From: Pseudomonas morbosilactucae
Lineage (GTDB): Bacteria; Pseudomonadota; Gammaproteobacteria; Pseudomonadales; Pseudomonadaceae
DNA: 64,000 nt
Assembly (NCBI RefSeq): GCF_023241715.1
Contig: NZ_JALQCW010000013.1
Span: forward strand, 84,936 to 148,935
Direction: 5' to 3'
Shown here: piece by piece, positions 49,606 to 58,575 of the stretch
Position numbering within the stretch: the stretch's first letter is position 1
Layout: each line of letters starts with the position of its first letter
Translations under genes and position numbers: made by a program
The notes under the pieces: generated by a model
Database searches by the model: none
The model's input: only the letters and a program-made list of their open reading frames with translations
What the model was told of the DNA's origin: nothing

Positions 49606-50376
49606 ATGCGCAATACCTCAATCAACCTGCTCGACCAGACACCGCGCCCGGTGGTCGCCATCGGCACGGATTACCCCGACGGCCACCTGCTGCCTCGCCA
49701 TCAACATCGCCGCGGACAATTGCTGTATGGGGCCACCGGGGTCATGCAGGTGAGTACCGAGGCGGGCAATTGGGTGGTGCCGCCCCAGCGCGCCGTGTGG
49801 ATCGCACCTCAGGTGCCTCATGCGGTGCTGATGCTGGGCGTGAGCACCCGCAGCCTGTACATCGAACCGGACGCCGTGCCGTTTAATGAGGCCCCGTGTC
49901 GAGTCCTCAATGTCTCGCCGCTGATGCGCCAACTGTTGCTGGAAGCGGTGGACATCCCCCTTGAGTATGAAACCCACGGGCGTGACGGCGTGCTGATCAG
50001 CCTGTTGCTGCATGAGTTGGGGCGCAGCACCCCGCTGCCACTGCACATTCCCCTGCCAGCCGAACCCCGCCTGCTCGCCCTGTGCCAAGCTTTCCTGCAG
50101 CAGCCGGATATTCATCAATCGCCGCAGCAGTGGGCGCAGCAGCTACACGCCAGCCTGCGCACCTTCAACCGATGGTTTCGTCAGCAGACCGGCATGAGTT
50201 TCGTGCAGTGGCGCCAACGTGCCTGTGTGGTCCTGGCCCTGGCACGCCTGGCGGCGGGCGAAGCGGTGACGCGGATCGCTATGGATTTCGGCTACGACAG
50301 CCCGGCGGCGTTTTCGACGATGTTCCGCCGGGTACTGGGGCAGGCGCCCACGGCCTACTTGCACAGCGCGGCCTGA
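49606..50376 (+). CDS. AraC-family regulator with cupin N-terminus
   Basis: 256 aa. An N-terminal cupin (LPRHQHRRGQLLYGATGVMQV, WVVPPQRAVWIAPQVPHAV) and a C-terminal AraC DNA-binding domain (LRTFNRWFRQQTGMSFVQWRQR, IAMDFGYDSPAAFSTMFRRVLGQAP). Divergent from the TauE-like gene, its most likely target. Inducer unknown. Confidence 0.9.
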   Translation: MRNTSINLLDQTPRPVVAIGTDYPDGHLLPRHQHRRGQLLYGATGVMQVSTEAGNWVVPPQRAVWIAPQVPHAVLMLGVSTRSLYIEPDAVPFNEAPCRVLNVSPLMRQLLLEAVDIPLEYETHGRDGVLISLLLHELGRSTPLPLHIPLPAEPRLLALCQAFLQQPDIHQSPQQWAQQLHASLRTFNRWFRQQTGMSFVQWRQRACVVLALARLAAGEAVTRIAMDFGYDSPAAFSTMFRRVLGQAPTAYLHSAA

Positions 50377-50429
50377 TCCTCGGGAAAGAACTTGTCACCA
50401 AAGGGTCGATAGAAACCGCAAAAATGAGT

Positions 50430-50465
50430 TTGATCAGCGGTCAAAACAACTGTACAAATAAACAG
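50430..50465 (+). promoter_or_regulatory. Promoter with LexA (SOS) box
   Basis: CTGTACAAATAAACAG (50450-50465) fits the gamma-proteobacterial LexA box CTG-N10-CAG with an A/T-rich core. It overlaps the -10 (TACAAA, 50453-50458) of a promoter whose -35 TTGATC (50430-50435) lies 17 nt upstream. It is 40 nt before the start of the small HTH gene. Confidence 0.78.
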
Positions 50466-50505
50466 TGTTTTATTGACTCTGCCTTTGATCCTCCCGGAGG
50501 AAACT

Positions 50506-50823
50506 ATGGCCTCGCTCGCGATGAAAATCACCCTGGAACGTATCGCCCTGTTTCAATTCACCCCGACGCACTGTGCCCAGGCCCGCCAGTTGCTGGGTTG
50601 GGACATGGATCAGCTGTGCCAAAAATCCACCGTCTCTGTGCAAGCCATCCAACGCTTCGAAGCCGGCTTTGAGGTACGCGATGTCACTCGCCTGGCCCTG
50701 GCCTTCTGCTTCGAAGCGGAAGGCCTGGTGTTCTTCCCCGGTTTCGAGCCTGGGCGCGGCATGAACGTGCGAGGTGCAACCCCCAACCCGATGGAGCGCG
50801 CGGATTACGCCCTGATCGAATGA
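50506..50823 (+). CDS. Small XRE-like HTH protein, probably SOS-induced
   Basis: 105 aa from the ATG at 50506, with GGAGG 6 nt upstream. The middle reads ARQLLGWDMDQLCQKSTVSVQAIQRFEAG, a Cro/CI-type helix-turn-helix, followed by a short beta-like tail (GLVFFPGFEPGRGMNV). No protease or other effector domain. The LexA box in its promoter implies DNA-damage induction. It could repress a prophage-like or repair gene elsewhere; target unknown. Confidence 0.8.
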   Translation: MASLAMKITLERIALFQFTPTHCAQARQLLGWDMDQLCQKSTVSVQAIQRFEAGFEVRDVTRLALAFCFEAEGLVFFPGFEPGRGMNVRGATPNPMERADYALIE

Positions 50824-51072
50824 TCCAGAGCGCTCATTACCGGCTCCAACCAGTGCTGCACCGAGTGATCGGCGGCAACCAGCCGGGCAAGCTGGCAATT
50901 GAGTTCCTTGATCCAGGTTCCATGGCGGCGCCGGCTGCGGGTGCCATGACCGCCACCATCGTAAACAGCCACCCAGGCCTGGAAAGTCTGGGTGGCAAGG
51001 TGGGATTCCCCCCCGATGAAAATCTGCTCACTGCAGGGAAAGCTCACAGGGCGGCAACGCAACACCGGGGGT

Positions 51073-52137
51073 TCAGGAGGACTGGGTTTCCAGAGACGTG
51101 GTTTGTGCCTCGCCCTCCACGCTCAGCCACCAGGTGCTGCCGCGCTGGGGTTGCGACAGGCTGAAGGCTTGGCCCATCTGCGGCGTGGTGATGGCGATGC
51201 TGCGTTCCCAGGCCAAGGCCAGGATACGGTCAAAGGGTTCGTACCAGGCATGCATCGACAAATCGAAAGTGCCGTTGTGGATCGGCAGCAACCAGCGGCC
51301 CTTGAGGTCGATATGGGCCTGCAGGGTCTGCTCTGGCTGCATATGCACGTGGGGCCACTCGACGTTGTAGGCACCGGTTTCCATCAGGGTCAGATCAAAC
51401 GGGCCGTATTGCTGGCCGATGCGTTTGAAGCCATCGAAGTACCCGGTATCCCCACTGAAAAAGATCCGCACAGGGCCGTCGATCATCACCCACGACGCCC
51501 ACAAGGTGCTGTTGCCATCGAACAAACCACGCCCGGAAAAGTGCTGCGCTGGCGTCGCAATAAACCGGATGCCGTCGACCTCCGTGCCCTGCCACCAATC
51601 CAGTTGCCGGACCTTTTCCGCGGGGACGCCCCACTTGATCAAGGTCTCGCCCACGCCCAGGGGCGTGAGGAAGTGTCGGGCCTTTTCCGCCAGATGCAGC
51701 ACAGTGCGACGGTCCAAATGGTCGTAGTGGTTGTGGGACAAAATCACCGCCTCGATGGCCGGCAGCTCTTCCAGGCTGATGGGCGGTTGGTGAAACCGTT
51801 TGGGGCCGGCCCACTGAACGGGCGAGGCGCGCTCCGCGAACACCGGGTCGGTGACCCAGAATTTGCCGCGCATCTTCAGCAGCACCGTCGAATGCCCAAG
51901 ACGGAAGACACTGTGATCCGGCGCCGCCGACAATTGCTCGCGAGTCAAAGGCTGCACCGGGATCGCCCCCGCGGGGCGCGTGTTGCGCGGCTTGTGGAAA
52001 ATCATGTTCCAGAAGATGCGCAGGGTTTTGCCGAAACCTGCATGTTGAACGGGGGCGTGGTTGCGATAGGCGCCTTGTTCCTGGCGCGAGGTTTCAAGGC
52101 GAGCGGCGCCGTCGGCGTTGGGCGAGATAGTGGCCAT
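51073..52137 (-). CDS. Metallo-beta-lactamase-fold hydrolase (RomA/NAPE-PLD-like)
   Basis: 354 aa from the ATG at 52137. Zn-binding HxHxDH at residues 135-140 (SHNHYDHL), then PAQHFSGRG, FSGDTGYFDG (metal Asp) and LPIHNGTFDLS. This RomA/UlaG-like branch includes N-acyl-phosphatidylethanolamine phospholipase D relatives; substrate unknown. No signal peptide. Divergent from a TetR gene that probably represses it. Confidence 0.88.
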   Translation of the reverse strand: MATISPNADGAARLETSRQEQGAYRNHAPVQHAGFGKTLRIFWNMIFHKPRNTRPAGAIPVQPLTREQLSAAPDHSVFRLGHSTVLLKMRGKFWVTDPVFAERASPVQWAGPKRFHQPPISLEELPAIEAVILSHNHYDHLDRRTVLHLAEKARHFLTPLGVGETLIKWGVPAEKVRQLDWWQGTEVDGIRFIATPAQHFSGRGLFDGNSTLWASWVMIDGPVRIFFSGDTGYFDGFKRIGQQYGPFDLTLMETGAYNVEWPHVHMQPEQTLQAHIDLKGRWLLPIHNGTFDLSMHAWYEPFDRILALAWERSIAITTPQMGQAFSLSQPQRGSTWWLSVEGEAQTTSLETQSS

Positions 52138-52255
52138 GACTGAAGTGACTCCAAGGAACTCAACACGGTTCCGGCAATTCTCTGCGGGACGGTCCAGACC
52201 AACGCACGCAAGCATCAGTTGACTGTCATTGTTTGGATTTGAAGAGCGGATCAAG

Positions 52256-52277
52256 AACTACACTGCACAGTGTAGTT
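52256..52277. promoter_or_regulatory. TetR operator between the MBL and tetR genes
   Basis: AACTACACTG-CA-CAGTGTAGTT, perfect 10-bp arms around two bases, midway in the 214-nt divergent gap. Size and symmetry fit a TetR-family dimer site covering both promoters. Confidence 0.82.
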
Positions 52278-52351
52278 TCTACATTGCATGAAGCAGAAGA
52301 CTAAGTAAACTGCCGATTGCAGTGCCCCTTCAGCCAACTCGAACCTCACTT

Positions 52352-52960
52352 ATGACAGCTCCAAAGCGCCTCACCGACCGTAAACGCGAAGCCATCATCC
52401 AGGCGGCGATCAACGAATTCCGCGCCAGCGGTTTCGAGATCACCAGCATGGATAAGATCGCCGCCACCGCCGGTGTCTCCAAGCGCACGGTGTACAACCA
52501 CTTCCCCAGCAAAGAGGAACTGTTCGCCGAAATCCTGCATAAGTTGTGGGCCAACATCTGTGCCCAGCCCGACGTCCAGTACCGCAGCGACCTGCCGCTG
52601 CGCGAGCAATTGCACACACTGCTCCAGGCCAAACTGCGCATGCTGGGGGACGATAACTTTCTGGACCTGGCACGAGTCGCCATCGCCGCCACCATCCACT
52701 CCCCTGAACGCGCGCAGAACATGGTGGCGCGCCTGAGCCAGCGCGAAGAAGGACTGAGCATCTGGATTCGCGCAGCCGTGGCCGATGGCCGTCTCAAACC
52801 GGTGGATGCAGAGTTTGCCTCCCACCAACTCCAGGGCCTGATCAAGACATTCGCATTCTGGCCACAGATCAGCATGGGGCAACCTACACTGCCGCTCGCT
52901 GAACAAACCCAGGTCATCGAGTCGGCCCTGGACATGTTTCTGTCCCACTATCAGGTTTGA
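52352..52960 (+). CDS. TetR/AcrR-family repressor
   Basis: 202 aa from MTAPKRLTDRKREAIIQAAIN at 52352. N-terminal HTH (GFEITSMDKIAATAGVSKRTVYNHFPSKEELF, residues 25-57) and a helical ligand domain of the AefR/TetR_C_7 kind. It lies divergent from the metallo-hydrolase with a strong palindrome between them, so it probably represses that gene and itself. Confidence 0.93.
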   Translation: MTAPKRLTDRKREAIIQAAINEFRASGFEITSMDKIAATAGVSKRTVYNHFPSKEELFAEILHKLWANICAQPDVQYRSDLPLREQLHTLLQAKLRMLGDDNFLDLARVAIAATIHSPERAQNMVARLSQREEGLSIWIRAAVADGRLKPVDAEFASHQLQGLIKTFAFWPQISMGQPTLPLAEQTQVIESALDMFLSHYQV

Positions 52961-53098
52961 TTTCCCGCCCGATCCGTCTCTTCAGGAAGCCTCTTCCCTA
53001 GCCCTTAACGGCCCCTCTCAACGCTCTGAAACGACCTCGCAGCGCCCCTCCCACTGTTAAATGGCTTCGAAGGACACTGATTATTCTTCTTGGAATAA

Positions 53099-54250
53099 AT
53101 GACAATATTCACCAGACTTATCCGATCAACGGCTATAGCGCATAAAACACCACAAGGTGTTTCAGAAGCAGATCTGGTGCATGACATTATGGAAATTCAA
53201 CAAGGCAAAGGGTTGTCATTTGCCAGGCGCATCTATCGCCCAAGGACCATTGGCTTGGGCATCGGTGGCATCAGTGTCTTCGCCGCGCTCTATCCCATTG
53301 CCCTGCCCAGCTGGATCTGGGCCCTGCTGCTGTTCAACGGCCTGATCTGGCCACACCTAGCTTACCAACTGTCGATCCGTTCGCGCTCGCCCTACCAGGC
53401 TGAACGGCGCAACCTGCTGTATGACTCGCTCTGCGGCGGTTTCTGGGCCGCGGCCTTTCAGTTCAATCCGCTGCCGGCGGTGACCATCCTATCGATGATG
53501 TCGATGAACAATGTCGCCGCTGGTGGACAACGCCTGCTGATTCATGGCGCCGTTGCCCAGGTGACTGGCGTCCTGGCGGCCTGGGCGCTGCTGGGCATGC
53601 ACTTCAGCACCCAAATCAGCCAAATCCAGATCTACGCCTGCCTGCCGATGTTGACCCTCTACCCCCTGGCACTGGGCATGGTCTGCTATCGGCTGGCGAT
53701 GAAACTGTCCGAACACAAGCGCACCTTGAGTACCCTGAGTCGCACCGACAGCCTCACCGGCCTGCTCAACCACGGTTCCTGGAAAGACCTGCTGCAGATT
53801 AAATTCCTCAAGTGCCTGGAGCATAAGGCCCAGGCCAGCATCGCCCTGATCGACGTCGATCACTTCAAGCTGATCAACGACAGCTACGGCCACATCATCG
53901 GCGATGCGGTATTGCGCCAGTTGAGTGGCGAGTTGCGGCGCAACTTGCGCCAGGATGACCAGGCCGGCCGTTACGGTGGCGACGAATTTTGCGTGATCCT
54001 GCCCGGCCTGCACCCGCAGCAGGCAGTGGAGGTGATGGAGCGCTTGCGTGAAGCCTTCAGCCATTACCGACACCCGGACGTTCCCGAGTTGCGCGTCAGC
54101 CTGAGCATCGGCCTGGCAGCCTTTCAGCAGGGTTTCAATGACACCGCCGACTGGCTCAACGAGGCCGACAAAGCCTTGTACCAGGCAAAAAACACCGGGC
54201 GCAATAAAATCACCAGCGCCGCAATGCCCCCTGAGCCCGCCTTTGCCTGA
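53099..54250 (+). CDS. MASE2-GGDEF diguanylate cyclase
   Basis: 383 aa. Residues 35-200 form a MASE2-type membrane sensor (helices near 52-70, 72-88, 110-125, 150-166, 178-198), as in AdrA/DgcC. The GGDEF domain (about 210-372) has an intact active site GGDEF at 293-297 and an I-site RxxD (R284-D287) five residues before it, so it should make c-di-GMP and be product-inhibited. No linked partner. It ends near an A/T-rich hairpin. Confidence 0.93.
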   Translation: MTIFTRLIRSTAIAHKTPQGVSEADLVHDIMEIQQGKGLSFARRIYRPRTIGLGIGGISVFAALYPIALPSWIWALLLFNGLIWPHLAYQLSIRSRSPYQAERRNLLYDSLCGGFWAAAFQFNPLPAVTILSMMSMNNVAAGGQRLLIHGAVAQVTGVLAAWALLGMHFSTQISQIQIYACLPMLTLYPLALGMVCYRLAMKLSEHKRTLSTLSRTDSLTGLLNHGSWKDLLQIKFLKCLEHKAQASIALIDVDHFKLINDSYGHIIGDAVLRQLSGELRRNLRQDDQAGRYGGDEFCVILPGLHPQQAVEVMERLREAFSHYRHPDVPELRVSLSIGLAAFQQGFNDTADWLNEADKALYQAKNTGRNKITSAAMPPEPAFA

Positions 54251-54266
54251 GCCGCTGCCCGGCCAA

Positions 54267-54310
54267 AAACTTATACAAAATCTGGATAAATGCAGTTTTT
54301 GTACAAGTTT
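54267..54310 (+). terminator. A/T-rich hairpin after the diguanylate cyclase gene; TGTACA boxes
   Basis: AAACTTATACAAAA / TTTTGTACAAGTTT (13 of 14 paired, 16-nt loop) followed by ATTTAGATTT, a possible terminator. It also contains TTATACA and TTGTACA, and TTGTACG follows at 54319-54325, so it may instead be regulatory DNA. The rest of the 54251-54623 gap has only a weak minus-strand frame that I do not call. Confidence 0.5.
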
Positions 54311-54623
54311 ATTTAGATTTGTACGGTGTTAGCCATCATAATGCCGCCACTGCTCCCCCCTCCTGGAAGAGCGGCATCGCCCCATAGAATGAACCGCCGA
54401 CCCACCCCAATTTGAATTGATTTGTAGACATGACGCCCTTCCTCCAACGACACCTCAAGGCTCAGCCCGGGTGCCGTGAAGGCTGAAATACCCGCTACCA
54501 GTTCAGTGTCAGTCATGGAGCGCTGGCACCCAGCAGACCCTGCCCAAGACCCTCGGGATCTTTTGGCATACAGGCGCACTCAATAGGGACCCACTCGACG
54601 CTTCCCACCGAGCACCAGCCACC

Positions 54624-55943
54624 ATGCTATTCAACCGCCACAACAAGACCATCGAAACCCTGCAGCACACCGTTGCCCAACAGGCTGGCCTGCTCGAAGC
54701 CCTCGAACGCTCCATGGCCGTCGTCGAGTTCGATCTACAGGGCCGAGTGCTGCGCGCCAATGACAACTTCCTCAAGACCATGGGCTACCGCGCCGAACAG
54801 GTGCTGGGCCAATCCCACCAGCAGTTTTGCAGCACCGAGTTCGTGCGCAGCAATGGGTACCGCCAGCTCTGGACGCGCCTGCAAAACGGCCAGTTCGAAT
54901 CGGGCACCTACGAACGGCTCAACGGCAGCGGGCAACCAATCTGGCTGGAGGCGACCTACAACCCGATCAAGGACGCGACGGGCAAGGTCATCAAGGTGGT
55001 CAAATACGCCCTGGATGTCACCGCCAAGGTGCAACAGGAAACGGAAGCCAAGGCCAAGCTGCAAGCCATCGACCGCGCCATGGCGGTGATCGAGTTCAAC
55101 CTCGACGGCAGCATCATCAGCGCCAACCAGAACTTCCTCAATCGCATGGGCTACACCCTGGCCGAACTGCAAGGCAAACATCACCGGATATTCTGCAAGC
55201 CAGAGCTGGCCAACAGCAGCGCCTACCAGGATTTCTGGCGCCGGCTCAATCAGGGCGAGCTGTTCAACGGCCAGTTCGAGCGTGTCGACAAACAGGGCCG
55301 CACCCTGTGGCTGGAAGCCAACTACAACCCGGTGTATGACGCCGCTGGGCGCCTGATCAAAGTGGTGAAGTTCGCCTCGGATGTCACCCAACGAGTGGAA
55401 CAGCACGAGCAGGACGCCCGCAGCGCCAGCCAGGCCTACCACATCTCCATGGAGACGCGGAAAGTGGCCGAACAAGGCACCGAGGTGATCCAGCAAGCGG
55501 CCAGCGAAATGCGCCACATTGCCAGCAATATCGAAGACTCCTCGGCCTTGATCGCCAAACTCGGTGACCGCTCCGAACAGATCACCGCGATCGTCAACAC
55601 CATCCGTTCCATCGCCGACCAGACCAACCTCCTGGCCCTCAATGCCGCCATCGAGGCCGCCCGCGCCGGCGAGCAAGGCCGGGGCTTTGCCGTGGTAGCC
55701 GATGAAGTCCGGCAACTGGCGGCCCGCACCAGCGGTTCGACGGCGGAAATTTCCGAGATGATCGAGAAGATCCAGAACGAAACCCAGCAAGCGATCAAAA
55801 GCATGGACGGCACCCGCGACCGGGCGGCCAAAGGCGTGGGCCTGGCCGATCAGGCCGGTACCGTGATCCTGCAGATACGCGAAGGCACCGGCCACGCCGT
55901 CCAGGCGGTGAGCATGTTCGCCAGCGAACGCGGCGCACTCTGA
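54624..55943 (+). CDS. Soluble double-PAS methyl-accepting protein, BdlA-like
   Basis: 439 aa with no membrane helix. Two PAS domains (residues 25-135 and 145-260) share repeated wording ([21 protein letters not shown] and [21 protein letters not shown]). They are followed by a short MCP signalling domain with the hairpin tip [23 protein letters not shown]. This is the layout of P. aeruginosa BdlA, which promotes biofilm dispersion. The adjacent diguanylate cyclase would fit a c-di-GMP role, but that is inference. Confidence 0.85.
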   Translation: MLFNRHNKTIETLQHTVAQQAGLLEALERSMAVVEFDLQGRVLRANDNFLKTMGYRAEQVLGQSHQQFCSTEFVRSNGYRQLWTRLQNGQFESGTYERLNGSGQPIWLEATYNPIKDATGKVIKVVKYALDVTAKVQQETEAKAKLQAIDRAMAVIEFNLDGSIISANQNFLNRMGYTLAELQGKHHRIFCKPELANSSAYQDFWRRLNQGELFNGQFERVDKQGRTLWLEANYNPVYDAAGRLIKVVKFASDVTQRVEQHEQDARSASQAYHISMETRKVAEQGTEVIQQAASEMRHIASNIEDSSALIAKLGDRSEQITAIVNTIRSIADQTNLLALNAAIEAARAGEQGRGFAVVADEVRQLAARTSGSTAEISEMIEKIQNETQQAIKSMDGTRDRAAKGVGLADQAGTVILQIREGTGHAVQAVSMFASERGAL

Positions 55944-55953
55944 GCCAGGGGAT

Positions 55954-55977
55954 GCCGACGCGGGTTAACGCGTCGGC
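55954..55977. repeat. Hairpin between the BdlA-like gene and the DUF1003 gene
   Basis: GCCGACGCG-GGTTAA-CGCGTCGGC, perfect 9-bp stem 10 nt after the MCP stop. No T-tract, so a 3'-end stabiliser or weak terminator. Confidence 0.6.
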
Positions 55978-56029
55978 GGCACGGGGTGGCGCTATAGTTG
56001 CGCGATCGTCTGCCCGGTAGAAAATCCCC

Positions 56030-56569
56030 ATGACCACCAAACGCCCTGAAGAAACCCCAGCCCCAGCTGTCGACCACCTGCGCTTCCATCGCCGCCACGC
56101 CCACCTGGCCCCCACCTTCGGCACCGACGCCTTCGCTTTGAGGGCCGAAGCCTTCGCCCGCTTCTTTGGCACGCCGACCTTTCTCGGGGCCCAGACCCTG
56201 ATCGTACTGGTCTGGATCGGCCTCAACCTCAGCGGCGTCACCACTTTCGACGTCTACCCCTTTATCCTCCTCAACCTGGCGTTCAGCCTGCAGGCAGCCT
56301 ACGCGGCACCGCTGATTTTGCTGGCACAGACCCGCCAGGCCGCCCGTGACAAAGCCCAGGCCGATGCCGATGCGCAACACCGCGAAGCCCTGGCCGTGGC
56401 CAACAGCGAGCGGCAGGCCCAAGCCGCCCACAGCAGCGCGCAATTACTGGAGCTGCTGGAGCAAAACACCCGCCTCACCGAAATGACCAAGCAACTGACC
56501 GAACGCATCGAAAACCTGACCAGCGAGATGCATCAGCACTTTGTCCGCAAGGAACCGCCCCAGGCTTGA
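56030..56569 (+). CDS. DUF1003 membrane protein
   Basis: 179 aa. Two membrane helices (about 52-70 and 76-98) with the DUF1003 wording FFGTPTFLGAQTLIVLVWIGLNLSG... FDVYPFILLNLAFSLQAAYAAPLILLAQTRQ. A coiled-coil-like cytoplasmic C-terminus (Gln/Ala/Glu-rich, 100-175) follows. Conserved but uncharacterised. Ends 3 nt from the convergent LysR gene. Confidence 0.9.
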   Translation: MTTKRPEETPAPAVDHLRFHRRHAHLAPTFGTDAFALRAEAFARFFGTPTFLGAQTLIVLVWIGLNLSGVTTFDVYPFILLNLAFSLQAAYAAPLILLAQTRQAARDKAQADADAQHREALAVANSERQAQAAHSSAQLLELLEQNTRLTEMTKQLTERIENLTSEMHQHFVRKEPPQA

Positions 56570-56572
56570 GGG

Positions 56573-57448
56573 TCAAGGCAGGCGAACGTGGCGCGCCAGT
56601 TCGTCGAACAGGGCCACCACCGAGCGCAGCGCCCGACAGTCCGGGCGGGTCAACAGCCACAGCCCGGTGTCATGGCCCAAGGGTTCGCTCAGCGGCTCCA
56701 GCCCACCGCCGATAAGGAAGTCCGGCAGCGCAGCCACCCCCAAGCCCGCACGCACCAACTCGGTCACCGACTGCATGCTGTTGCAGCGGTAGCTGGGGCG
56801 CACACCCGGCCATTGACTGCGGCGCCAGGTCACCGTGGGGTGATCGGGCAGAAAATCGTCCGGGGCAATCCAGGCCACGCGAGACAGATCAGTGCAGTCG
56901 ACCCGTTGCCGATAGGCAGCACTGGCACACACTCGATAAGCCACGGTTCCGAGGCGCCGGCCCACCAAGTGCTCCGGTGGCGCGGCAGTCAGGCGCAGGG
57001 CGATATCGGCGTCGCGACGGCTGAGGTTGGCAAAGTCGTTGGAGGTGCACAGCTCCACGGTCAACGCCGGGTAGCCGGGCATGAACTGCGCCAGGGCCGG
57101 CAGCAGCAACCCTTGCAACACCGAATCGGTGCAGGTCAGGCGCACGGTGCCACTGATGATTTCCCCGCCCTGGTCCACACCGATCCGCGCCGCTTCCAGG
57201 GCTTGTTCGGCGCGCTCGGCCTGTTGCGCCAGAGTCTGCGCCAGGCTGGTGGGCAGGTAGCCCGCCCGGCTCTTATCGAACAGTTGCTGGCCCAGGGCGG
57301 CCTCCAGACGGCGTACCGCGCGAAACACCGTGGACACATCGACCCTGAGCAGCGCCGCGGCACGGGCCAGTGACCCGCCGCGCACCAGGGCAAGAATCAG
57401 GACGAGGTCGGGGTAGTCAAGCTGATAGTGCGTGGCTGCATTGATCAA
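56573..57448 (-). CDS. LysR-family regulator (start uncertain)
   Basis: About 291 aa. HTH near the N-terminus (LVRGGSLARAAALLRVDVSTVFRAVRRLEAALGQQLFDK) and a substrate domain with the two-lobed LysR fold. No ATG fits: the family should start near MDYPDLVLILALV, but here the codon is CTT; the chosen TTG at 57448 has no ribosome site. The true start may be a rare codon or may have been lost. Divergent from the amidotransferase-like gene, its likely target. Confidence 0.8.
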   Translation of the reverse strand: MINAATHYQLDYPDLVLILALVRGGSLARAAALLRVDVSTVFRAVRRLEAALGQQLFDKSRAGYLPTSLAQTLAQQAERAEQALEAARIGVDQGGEIISGTVRLTCTDSVLQGLLLPALAQFMPGYPALTVELCTSNDFANLSRRDADIALRLTAAPPEHLVGRRLGTVAYRVCASAAYRQRVDCTDLSRVAWIAPDDFLPDHPTVTWRRSQWPGVRPSYRCNSMQSVTELVRAGLGVAALPDFLIGGGLEPLSEPLGHDTGLWLLTRPDCRALRSVVALFDELARHVRLP

Positions 57449-57535
57449 TTGGATAAACGCCAATATTGATTGCGTGGGCGCCAATTTATAGTGGCCACCA
57501 GGAATCAACAAGCCATCGTCCCCCAGGGAGCCTCC

Positions 57536-58252
57536 ATGCACGCCAACCGACCCCAGCCCCACGTTCGCATCGCCCTGATTGGCGACTACGACCCGCAGAT
57601 CACCGCCCATCAAGCCATTCCCCAAGCCCTGGAGATGGCCGCGGCCGCCACCGAGGTCGAGCTGACCTACCAATGGCTGGGCACCGATACCCTGAATGCG
57701 GACGCTCAGTTGGAGGGCTTCGATGGCATCTGGTGTGTGCCCGGCAGCCCTTATCGCCACCTTGATGGCGCGCTACTGGCAATCCGCGTGGCCCGGGAGC
57801 AACAACGGCCCTTCCTCGGCACCTGCGGCGGCTTTCAACATGGGGTGCTGGAATACGCGCGCCATGTCCTGGGCTGGGCGGACGCCGAGCACGGTGAACT
57901 GCACCCGGAGGCGCAACGGGCCCTGCTCACGCCCTTGAGCTGCTCACTGGTGGAAGCCGTCGACAGCATTCGTCTGCAGCACGGCAGCCGCATCGCCGAG
58001 GCCTATCAAAGCCTGGAGATCATCGAGGGTTATCGCTGTCGTTACGGGGTCAATCCGCAGTTCGCCGACGTGCTGCTGAGCGGTGCGCTGGTCGCCACCG
58101 GGCACGACACAGCGGGCGACCTGCGAGCGGTCGAGCTCAAGGGCCATCGGTTTTTTGTCGCGACCCTGTTTCAGCCCGAACGCGCAGCCTTGGCCGGCAA
58201 GGTACCGCCCCTGGTGCGCGCCCTGCTCAACGCTTGCAAGGAGCCACACTGA
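57536..58252 (+). CDS. Class I glutamine amidotransferase-like protein, degenerate triad
   Basis: 238 aa, similar to the C-terminal domain of CTP synthase. Nucleophile elbow FLGTCGGFQHG (C97) is present. The usual H-P-E of the triad is read as FQPE (Q213, E215), so the catalytic His is missing and ordinary glutaminase activity is doubtful. GGGAG lies upstream of the ATG. It overlaps the ABM gene by one base (TGATG). Divergent from a LysR regulator. Confidence 0.85.
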   Translation: MHANRPQPHVRIALIGDYDPQITAHQAIPQALEMAAAATEVELTYQWLGTDTLNADAQLEGFDGIWCVPGSPYRHLDGALLAIRVAREQQRPFLGTCGGFQHGVLEYARHVLGWADAEHGELHPEAQRALLTPLSCSLVEAVDSIRLQHGSRIAEAYQSLEIIEGYRCRYGVNPQFADVLLSGALVATGHDTAGDLRAVELKGHRFFVATLFQPERAALAGKVPPLVRALLNACKEPH

Positions 58253-58575
58253 TGATCGGCAGCACACCCGCCCCCCCTTATTACGCAGTGATCTTCAGCT
58301 CACAACGCAGCGCCGCCGACCCGGACTACGATCAGGCCGCCCAGCGCATGGTCGAACTGGCCAGCCAGCAACCGGGGTTTCTCGGTGCGGAGTCCAGCCG
58401 CGATGAGCAAGGTTTTGGCATCACCGTGTCTTACTGGCGTGACGAAGCAGCGATCCTGGCCTGGAAGCACCATGCCGAACACAGCGTCATCCGCGAGCGC
58501 GGCCGTGCAGACTGGTACAGCCATTGCCACACCCGGGTGTGCAAAGTCGAACGGGCGTATCGCTTCGAACGCTAG
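58252..58575 (+). CDS. Antibiotic biosynthesis monooxygenase (ABM)-like protein
   Basis: 107 aa, single dimeric ferredoxin-like ABM domain: YYAVIFSSQRS...MVELASQQPGFLGAESSRDEQGFGITVSYWRDEAAILAWKHHAEH. Members range from haem oxygenases to small monooxygenases or no known activity. Translationally coupled to the amidotransferase-like gene. Its stop overlaps the convergent photolyase stop. Confidence 0.85.
   Translation: MIGSTPAPPYYAVIFSSQRSAADPDYDQAAQRMVELASQQPGFLGAESSRDEQGFGITVSYWRDEAAILAWKHHAEHSVIRERGRADWYSHCHTRVCKVERAYRFER

Noticed and set aside
54313..54516. Minus-strand frame of about 67 aa before the BdlA-like gene
   Set aside because: No Shine-Dalgarno sequence, mixed third-position GC and no family; left as intergenic.
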